IMG/VR virus record: IMGVR_UViG_3300044613_000659
Coordinates: 1 to 36,286 of that record
Source: a virus
Strand: one strand, 5' to 3'
Length of the DNA: 36,286 nucleotides
The notes below the pieces were generated by a model, which was given only the letters and a program-made list of their open reading frames with translations, was not told where the DNA came from and made no database searches. Shown here in pieces: positions 31,268-36,286 of this stretch (the stretch's first letter is position 1; each line of letters starts with the position of its first letter). A program made the translations under genes and the position numbers.

Positions 31268-31301
31268 AAAGTAAACTTAAGACATTAATTATCTAAAGTC
31301 A

Positions 31302-31317
31302 ATTATAACTAAAAGTG
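31302..31317 (-). promoter_or_regulatory. Candidate promoter of the accessory island
   Basis: In the 50-base AT-rich gap before the island a consensus -10 TATAAT (minus strand, 31307-31302) is found, with TTGAGG 15 bases upstream inside the end of the previous gene. A second possible -10, GATAAT, lies at 31293-31288. Spacing of the first pair is short, so the exact start is uncertain. Confidence 0.4.
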
Positions 31318-31683
31318 TTAGCCCTCAATTATTTTTATAAATGCAGGAAATTCCCAACCTTCAGGTCTGGTGTGAGCATTTTCTTCTAGTAGTTTAGAGT
31401 CGGCAGGTAAGTCGCTTTTTTTAATTTCTCTAATTTGAGGAGGAAAAAGAACTTCATCTGAAGGAACAGTAAAACCATTTTCTTCTGTATGTGTAGTCCA
31501 AATCTCTGGAGATTCGTCAAGAATAATTACTGTTTCAGAGTCCGTTTCTACATAACGAACACAGCCCCAATGAGCAAGTTGTCCAGCCATATTAGATTCA
31601 AAATTAGCATCATCTTTATCTATAACAATATGATTAACAACTTGGTCGTTCTCGTTAATCAAAGCAAAAGTTTCGTGTGACAT
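31318..31683 (-). CDS. Small phage protein after tail fibre gene, 121 aa
   Basis: The start MSHETFALINENDQVVNHIV and the following IDKDDANFESNMAGQ pattern is seen in many phages just after tail fibre genes (FAxxxENxxVxxxIVxD). The middle is acidic, and the C-terminus (HTRPEGWEFPAFIKIIEG) is conserved-looking. It may be a fibre assembly chaperone or attachment protein; this is inferred from position only. Confidence 0.6.
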   Translation of the reverse strand: MSHETFALINENDQVVNHIVIDKDDANFESNMAGQLAHWGCVRYVETDSETVIILDESPEIWTTHTEENGFTVPSDEVLFPPQIREIKKSDLPADSKLLEENAHTRPEGWEFPAFIKIIEG

Positions 31684-31692
31684 TTATTTCTC

Positions 31693-32625
31693 CTATGCCA
31701 TGTAAGTAATAATTACTGCGCCCGATGCTCCGATAGAGCCGTATCCTCCACCAGTACCCTCAACACCTGTGTGTGTGCCTAGGTCTCCTTTTTTACCACT
31801 AATACCAAAAGAACCATAAACAGGAGTTGTAGTTCCTGAACCACCAGCAAGTGCACCTAACAATGGAACGGCGCCACCAGTCGTGCCAGCAGGTTGTCCA
31901 CCTACACCTGCACCAGAGTTAGCGTTAGTAAGTGCTGGGACGGCATTGTAAGGACCAACAGCGTTAGCCGAGTTAATACCTACATCGGCAGGGAAAGCAA
32001 TTGTTGTAGTACCTAGACCCCAGTTACCAGCATTACCACCGGCTCCGCCAGTAGCACTTACCGCTCCTGCCGTTGAAGTTCCACCAGTTCCACCAGCAGC
32101 CATAACTACAGAACCACTTGCGGTTACTGGAGTAACATTGAAGTTTCTTGCTGAGGTGTTATTTGAACCGCCACGACCCCATTGGTCATTTTGCCAAAGA
32201 TTAACTGTATAAGTATTTCCTGAAGTTACTCTTGCTCCAGCCGCGCCAACAGTAATTGTAAGAGGACCAGTTAAAGACATTTGTGTTTGTGCAATACCAC
32301 CTGAACCGCCGCCAGCACCATTGAGATTAGTAGATATATCCGTTGTAGTAGTTCCAACTACTGAAGTTCCAACATTCTGAGGGAAAGTAGCGTGGGTGTC
32401 TCCAAAATAATCCACTCTGGCTATTCGAACACTTCCGCTTCCTACTGCCAGCGTGCCTATTGACCCAGTTCCAGCACCGCCACCACCGATTACTTGAATA
32501 GTAATAACAAGAGGCTTTTCCGCGCCATAACCATCAGGCAAATTAAATGTTCCTGATGAAGTGAATTTTTGATAACGAGGGGTTAAACCGCCACCACCGC
32601 TTGCTGGAATTGAGGATGTAGGCAT
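31693..32625 (-). CDS. Glycine-rich tail fibre/adhesin protein, 310 aa
   Basis: Starts with PTSSIPASGGGGL and has long Gly/Thr/Ser-rich runs with GGGGAGTGSIG, AAGGTGGTSTAGAVSATGGA and GAGVGGQPAGTTGGAVPLLG. The ending GSIGASGAVIITYMA is the typical final strand of glycine-rich phage fibres and adhesins (GAxGxVxIxY). Such glycine-rich domains often form polyglycine-II-like receptor-binding tips. Coupled by one base to the preceding small structural gene. Confidence 0.82.
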   Translation of the reverse strand: MPTSSIPASGGGGLTPRYQKFTSSGTFNLPDGYGAEKPLVITIQVIGGGGAGTGSIGTLAVGSGSVRIARVDYFGDTHATFPQNVGTSVVGTTTTDISTNLNGAGGGSGGIAQTQMSLTGPLTITVGAAGARVTSGNTYTVNLWQNDQWGRGGSNNTSARNFNVTPVTASGSVVMAAGGTGGTSTAGAVSATGGAGGNAGNWGLGTTTIAFPADVGINSANAVGPYNAVPALTNANSGAGVGGQPAGTTGGAVPLLGALAGGSGTTTPVYGSFGISGKKGDLGTHTGVEGTGGGYGSIGASGAVIITYMA

Positions 32626-32933
32626 TAGACGCTCTCCACTCCGCTAATGTGGAATGAGACAGAAGTTGCGCTCGCTCCACCTGTAATTAATTTTGTAGTT
32701 GTAAGAACTTGCTTCATATCAATTACCTGAGTTGTATTAGCCGATAGAGCAACAGCGGTTACAACTGGAATAGAGTCAAAAGAGATTGTTGCTGTTTGTG
32801 CCGAAGCAGAGTTATTAGAAATAAGAATGCTTGTAACAATTGTGGTTGTAGAAGCAGGGACGGTGTAAAGAGTTGTTCCTACTGTCGTAGTAGCGTTACC
32901 TCTAAATAAGGCTACTGGTGTATTTACTGCCAT
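32625..32933 (-). CDS. Small beta-sandwich structural protein, 102 aa
   Basis: Pattern LYTVPASTTTIVTSILISNN, then a QTATISFDSIPVV strand and ALSANTTQVIDMKQVLTTT-like strands, as in small phage tail or fibre-associated proteins. It is a relative of the 109-residue protein at 33470 (LYTVPSATYAIINSVVVCNT). It is placed between fibre genes and probably decorates or joins them. Confidence 0.65.
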   Translation of the reverse strand: MAVNTPVALFRGNATTTVGTTLYTVPASTTTIVTSILISNNSASAQTATISFDSIPVVTAVALSANTTQVIDMKQVLTTTKLITGGASATSVSFHISGVESV

Positions 32934-32983
32934 GTGCTCCTCTTTCTCTTTGGCTTATTCTGCCATAGAATTTTAGTTTTTAG

Positions 32984-33460
32984 TTATAAAGCGCCCATAA
33001 TGAATAGCATTTCAGAGTTACCAAGGTCGCTTGTGACCGCTATTGTGCCACCGCTTGTTGGTAAAGTGAGAGTTCCGCCAGCCGAAGAAGCGGCTTGAAG
33101 AACAGTCGTTCCTGAAGATGAACCATTAATGCTAATAGTGCTTGTAAAAGTCTTATTGGAGAGAGTCTCTGTTCCGCTAACTAAAGATACTGTTCCTGAA
33201 GCATTTGGAAGCGTAATTGTATTATCTGCTGTTGGGTCCACAACAGTAAGTAATGTTTCAAATGCATCATTTGTAGAACCTTCAAAGAAAAGACCAGTCG
33301 AACCGATGGTTTTATTCGTAAGTGTGTAAGTTCCTGTTGTCGTTAAAGCGTTGGTATCGATATAGGTCTGAACATCGTTAGCGAGGTTTGCTAAATCTAA
33401 AGGGATATTAATTGCGTCCGTTGAATTTGGATAACGCAACCCACCTGAAGTTGTTGGCAT
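32984..33460 (-). CDS. Tail fibre-type protein with repeated strand motif, 158 aa
   Basis: Contains the LTNKTIGSTGL / LSNKTFTSTIS repeat and NTITLPNASGTVSLVSGTET plus GGTLTLPTSGGTIAVTSD, a beta-repeat motif very common in tail fibre proteins of marine and freshwater phages. No signal peptide. It probably forms part of a fibre shaft, ending in EMLFIMGAL. Confidence 0.75.
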   Translation of the reverse strand: MPTTSGGLRYPNSTDAINIPLDLANLANDVQTYIDTNALTTTGTYTLTNKTIGSTGLFFEGSTNDAFETLLTVVDPTADNTITLPNASGTVSLVSGTETLSNKTFTSTISINGSSSGTTVLQAASSAGGTLTLPTSGGTIAVTSDLGNSEMLFIMGAL

Positions 33461-33469
33461 TTATGCCTC

Positions 33470-33799
33470 CTAAACGATTTCTACGCCAAAGGCGTTAAAC
33501 GATAATGTACCAGATGTCGAATAAACTCTAAGAATATCCGAGGCATCCATTGTGATTCCTAAAGCAAGTTCTGTGGTTGAGTTCCCATTAATTTGAACTT
33601 CACGAGCCACATATTGAGCCAAAGTATCAGCCGCGCCGTTTTGTGCTACAGATACTCGGAAAGTAGTTGCCGTCGAACCTGTATTACAAACCACCACTGA
33701 GTTAATAATGGCATAAGTAGCAGACGGAACAGTATAAAGAGCAGTAAGAGTCGCCGCAGTAGGCGCAGACTGTCCTAAGACTTTATAGGTTAATGCCAT
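33470..33799 (-). CDS. Small beta-sandwich structural protein, 109 aa
   Basis: Resembles the 102-residue neighbour: ALYTVPSATYAIINSVVVCN, then TTFRVSVAQNGAADT, then INGNSTTELALGITMDASD. AGGAG lies upstream of the ATG. It overlaps the end of the 357-residue fibre gene by 17 bases. Likely a virion accessory protein of the fibre block. Confidence 0.65.
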   Translation of the reverse strand: MALTYKVLGQSAPTAATLTALYTVPSATYAIINSVVVCNTGSTATTFRVSVAQNGAADTLAQYVAREVQINGNSTTELALGITMDASDILRVYSTSGTLSFNAFGVEIV

Positions 33800-34856
33800 A
33801 CTGGTAACTCCTAGTCAGTAATGGGTGCGGTTTATTAGCCGCAGTACGAAGTCTATCAGCCCAATCACGAACTATGTTCGAAAACGAGGCGGCGGCGAGT
33901 GCGCCGTAATTTGCATAAGCGGTGGCTCCTTGGTTTGTTAAACCTGAACGAGTAAGCGCTCCATAATCGTTACCAATAGTAGTTTTAGTAAGACTTAATA
34001 AGGCATCTGTAAGTCCAGTTAAGTCATACATATCGGTAACAGTTAATGCGTTACCAATGTTCCCAATGAGAGCACCTACCTCAGCATAAGTCCATGTAAA
34101 GGAAGCGGCGGCTAAAGCGTTGTAATTAGGATATGGAATTGCTAGCGCGGCATAAGTTCCATGTTTAGCGGCAACAGAGTTATAACCAGTTCTAGTTACT
34201 ACTCCAAGATTAGTTGTCTCTCTTAGGTCGGTTGTAGTGGCTGTGTAGGCGTTCAGACGAGTCATACGGTCATAGATTTGTTGAATACGAGCATTGGTTA
34301 AAAAGATATTTGGAGTAACGGCACTCGCATAAGTTCCCCATGTAGAAGCCATGCCAGCATAAGTATCAAAGTAAAGGTAGAGCCATTGGTAAGTGCTTGG
34401 GATTGGCAGAGTGCTAGTTGTAGGTGTTGTGGCTTGAGAATAATAATCTTCTTGGTCTTCTGTTCGAGCAACCAATGGAGGCCATACTTGGTAGGCGACA
34501 GGCTGAATATATTCAACAATGTTTTGGTCTGTTCTTAAATCTGAAATATCAACAGAAGCACCTAAGGAAGAAGGTAGTTGGATTAGAAAAGTTCTTCCAC
34601 CTTCAAAGGATTCTTCAAAGAGATAGTTGTAATTTAAAGGACTAACATCAGGGTCATTAGTTACAGGAACTTGAATACTGAAAGCACCATTAACTAAGTC
34701 TGTTGTAATAACAGAAGGAATAATAATTCTATCTGCGGCTGAGTCAATCAAAACCTGAGAAGGATAAATCTTTACCTGCCCAAGAATTGGAACTCCTTGG
34801 AAATCTAAATACTCTCCAGTTAAAGTTATAAGAGTTATGTTGCCGGGTAATGCCAT
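33783..34856 (-). CDS. Tail fibre protein with duplicated N-terminal domain, 357 aa
   Basis: Residues 1-115 share the pattern of the next upstream gene: LITLTGEYLDFQGVPILGQV and GAFSIQVPVTNDPDVSP, then FEESFEGGRTFLIQLP. This looks like a virion-attachment domain. Residues 120-357 are specific to this protein, with repeats of G-x-Y-A/Y-x-A-L and A-A-A-S-F (NYNALAAASFTW, ANYGALAAASFS) in helical segments. Starts one base after the stop of the paralogue. Confidence 0.72.
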   Translation of the reverse strand: MALPGNITLITLTGEYLDFQGVPILGQVKIYPSQVLIDSAADRIIIPSVITTDLVNGAFSIQVPVTNDPDVSPLNYNYLFEESFEGGRTFLIQLPSSLGASVDISDLRTDQNIVEYIQPVAYQVWPPLVARTEDQEDYYSQATTPTTSTLPIPSTYQWLYLYFDTYAGMASTWGTYASAVTPNIFLTNARIQQIYDRMTRLNAYTATTTDLRETTNLGVVTRTGYNSVAAKHGTYAALAIPYPNYNALAAASFTWTYAEVGALIGNIGNALTVTDMYDLTGLTDALLSLTKTTIGNDYGALTRSGLTNQGATAYANYGALAAASFSNIVRDWADRLRTAANKPHPLLTRSYQYGINL

Positions 34857-35429
34857 TTAGAACGCCCTTGAAGGATAAAGGATTCCATTATCTCCAATGT
34901 TGCCGATAGAGGTAATGTAAGAATTAACTAGGTTGCGAGCGTTATTAGAGTTAGTGATAGCAGTTGTTAAGCCTGATTGTAATGTCGCTAAGAATGTTTC
35001 TACTGCCGCCGCCTTACCTTCTACAACGGTCAATCTATTTTCGTAAGAATTAAACTCAGCGCCATCGATGTAAAGAGCGCCAGTTCCATCGTTTGCAACC
35101 GCAGGAGAAACATCTGCTAAATCTACTGTTGCAACTGCGGCTGGTAAAAGAATGTCAAATGAACGACCACCTACAAAGGCTTCTTCTACAAAATAAGTGA
35201 AATCTACTGGAGAGGCATCAGGGTCGTCTGTGGCTACAAGTTGCTGAGAGAACGCTCCGTTAGCGTCTAGCGTTACAACGATTGTGCTATTAACAAGGAT
35301 TACATTTGAGGTAACATTTCGAAGAACAGCGCGAGGGGTGAACTTAACCTGTCCAGCGATAGGCACGCCAGAGATATCAATGTAGGTTCCTGTAACAGTT
35401 ACAAGACTTAAATTAGCAGGAATTGCCAT
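34857..35429 (-). CDS. Tail fibre attachment protein, short paralogue, 190 aa
   Basis: Residues 1-110 parallel the 357-residue fibre: LVTVTGTYIDISGVPIAGQV, GAFSQQLVATDDPDASPVDF, EEAFVGGRSFDILLP. The rest is a helical, coiled-coil-like stalk (NSYENRLTVVEGKAAAVETF) ending in GILYPSRAF. It may be the base or connector of the fibre, on which the longer paralogue or others assemble. Confidence 0.7.
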   Translation of the reverse strand: MAIPANLSLVTVTGTYIDISGVPIAGQVKFTPRAVLRNVTSNVILVNSTIVVTLDANGAFSQQLVATDDPDASPVDFTYFVEEAFVGGRSFDILLPAAVATVDLADVSPAVANDGTGALYIDGAEFNSYENRLTVVEGKAAAVETFLATLQSGLTTAITNSNNARNLVNSYITSIGNIGDNGILYPSRAF

Positions 35430-35439
35430 TCGTTAGTCC

Positions 35440-35715
35440 TTATGCGCCTTGTCGTAGAACATTGAGTATCTGTGTGCCTGAGGCAGTAATTCCATACAAT
35501 GCTTCGCCTGCATCTAAATGAATATCAAAATGCTCATCAGGGTCAATAAGGTGTCCATAACTTGTTGAAGTAACTCCTGCGCCACCGATAAAGACTTCTG
35601 TTGAGTCGCCCTTAGCGGATTGAATCATTACATTCATTCCATCACGACTGCTATTGGCTTGTGCTAAAAGAGTTGCTGTTGTTCCTACTGTTACTCGTCC
35701 ATGTAGAACGGCCAT
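35440..35715 (-). CDS. Small structural protein, 91 aa
   Basis: Beta-rich: VTVGTTATLLAQANSSRDGM, then STEVFIGGAGVTSTSYGHLI and DIHLDAGEALYGITASGTQI. This pattern (TVGTTAT ... VFIGG..VT ... L.AGE.LYGI) is common for small phage virion proteins near capsid and tail fibre genes. Good AAGGAG before the ATG. Exact role unknown. Confidence 0.65.
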   Translation of the reverse strand: MAVLHGRVTVGTTATLLAQANSSRDGMNVMIQSAKGDSTEVFIGGAGVTSTSYGHLIDPDEHFDIHLDAGEALYGITASGTQILNVLRQGA

Positions 35716-35729
35716 TGTTATCTCCTTAG

Positions 35730-35766
35730 ACTAGAAAGGGCGACTATTTCTAGCCGCCCTCCTAGT
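35730..35766. terminator. Hairpin between two small structural genes
   Basis: ACTAG...CTAGT and inner AGGGCG (35737-35742) with CGCCCT (35755-35760) form an interrupted stem around a 12-base loop, ending at the stop codon at 35767. On the minus strand the 3' arm is followed by TTTCTAGT, so it has only a short T-run. It could be a weak terminator or a processing site between capsid-proximal and fibre genes. Confidence 0.5.
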
Positions 35767-35955
35767 TTATTCTGTGTCTGAGTCTTTTATGACTTTAGAC
35801 TTGGTTTCTTTTTTAATTTCTTCTTCATAAACAAAAGTAATGTAGCGTGAGCCTTCAAGTGATTTAGCATTACGCCATCCACTTACATCGACAATTGTTC
35901 CTGATAGCAATTCTTTACCGTCCACGGTAAGCGTCTTGAGGATTTTTGCTTTCAT
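35767..35955 (-). CDS. Small conserved protein of the capsid-proximal region, 62 aa
   Basis: Start at 35955, one base after the stop of the preceding gene; an in-frame start at 36009 would lie inside that gene. Sequence KAKILKTLTVDGKELLSGTI then VSGWRNAKSLEGSRYITFV is a small beta protein like those next to major capsid genes in actinobacteriophages. The C-terminus is charged (EEEIKKETKSK). Function unknown. Confidence 0.65.
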   Translation of the reverse strand: MKAKILKTLTVDGKELLSGTIVDVSGWRNAKSLEGSRYITFVYEEEIKKETKSKVIKDSDTE

Positions 35956-35956
35956 C

Positions 35957-36286
35957 TTACGCCGTTGTATCAATCCAGCAGTATGAGAAGGTCGCTGACG
36001 CTTGGTCAATTGCTTCCGCTGTTGGGTTGTAGAGGTAGATGGTTACTGTGTCTGCTGCTGTTACTGCCGCTCCTGCGAAGATTAAATCATCGTTAAGAGT
36101 TGAAGGTGGATTCACAATAATGATGTCAGTTGTAGCCGCACCAGTTAATGTAAAGGTTGTTGCACCTCTTGTTGTTGCGTTGATAGAAGCAGGGTCGATT
36201 GCTACTGTGCCGAACTCAATACCGTAAACAGTATCGTTGTCGCCAATTTGTAGTGCGCCGACTGCCGCTTCACCGCGAGTAAGTCT
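35957..36286 (-). CDS. Structural protein, C-terminal part (5' truncated by window edge)
   Basis: The minus-strand frame is open from the window edge to TAA at 35959-35957 (109 codons). It is a Thr/Ala-rich beta protein (GDNDTVYGIEFGTVAIDPAS, TTFTLTGAATTDIIIVNPPS, AADTVTIYLYNPTAEAIDQA) without Lys, as in virion surface or capsid-associated proteins. The 5' part is outside the window, so the family cannot be fixed. Confidence 0.7.
   Translation of the reverse strand, partial: RLTRGEAAVGALQIGDNDTVYGIEFGTVAIDPASINATTRGATTFTLTGAATTDIIIVNPPSTLNDDLIFAGAAVTAADTVTIYLYNPTAEAIDQASATFSYCWIDTTA

Noticed and set aside
1-36286. tRNA genes, CRISPR arrays, insertion sequences, integrase or att sites.
   Set aside because: I saw no tRNA-like cloverleaf, transposase, integrase or regular spaced repeats by eye. 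A tRNAscan-type search would be needed to exclude a tRNA formally.

Overview
The window is part of a tailed-phage (or prophage) genome. It is densely packed and AT-rich, and nearly every gene is on the minus strand, so transcription runs from the right end (36286) to the left end (1). Many neighbouring genes overlap by 1 to 4 bases (ATGA type). A long tape measure gene, a tail assembly chaperone with a -1 frameshift signal, paired tail tube genes, a DUF5047-like tail hub protein and no sheath or contractile baseplate genes all point to a siphovirus. Several genes look like actinobacteriophage families (metallophosphatase with its small upstream partner, OB-fold tail protein, DUF6378 protein, CHAP lysin). 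An AT-rich actinobacterial host, such as a freshwater planktonic actinobacterium, is my inference and is not shown directly. Terminase, portal and capsid genes are not in the window and presumably lie to the right.

Layout in transcription order. 36286-31318: a truncated structural gene, small structural proteins and a tail fibre/adhesin block with duplicated N-terminal and small beta-rich modules. 31317-26753: an AT-rich accessory island. It has two unrecognised protein families (A and B) in alternating copies, a PAPS-type sulfotransferase, an APS kinase-nucleotidyltransferase fusion and a DUF2061 membrane protein. The only plus-strand gene of the window (27790-28470) is here. 26743-21141: head-tail connectors, tail terminator, a small HTH-like protein, metallophosphatase, DUF6378 protein, two tail tube paralogues and the frameshifted tail assembly chaperone. 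21137-11052: tape measure protein with a LysM domain, fibronectin-type tail protein, tail hub, OB-fold protein, two small membrane proteins and a 1000-residue structural protein.

11080-7926: a secreted, membrane-anchored, Pro/Ser/Thr/Glu-rich protein carrying a SUEL-type lectin domain, then a 58-residue membrane protein, a holin and a CHAP endolysin, ending in a strong hairpin terminator. 7777-4626: early/replication genes (Gam-like, Bet/RecT-type annealase, winged-helix replication initiator, helicase-loader-like protein, HNH nuclease, small HTH protein). 4629-1: SMARCAL1/HARP-like SNF2 helicase, a gamma-glutamylcyclotransferase-fold protein, an amidoligase, a class II glutamine amidotransferase, a small unknown protein and a truncated ParB-like protein.

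The points most worth follow-up are: (1) the apparent phage sulfation cassette embedded in repeated A/B families; (2) the amidoligase + glutamine amidotransferase + GGCT trio, which looks like an amide/peptide-bond modification pathway; (3) the exported lectin protein whose 5' coding region contains an intrinsic terminator; (4) a canonical GGGAAAA slippery site producing a 173-residue chaperone that plain ORF calling misses.
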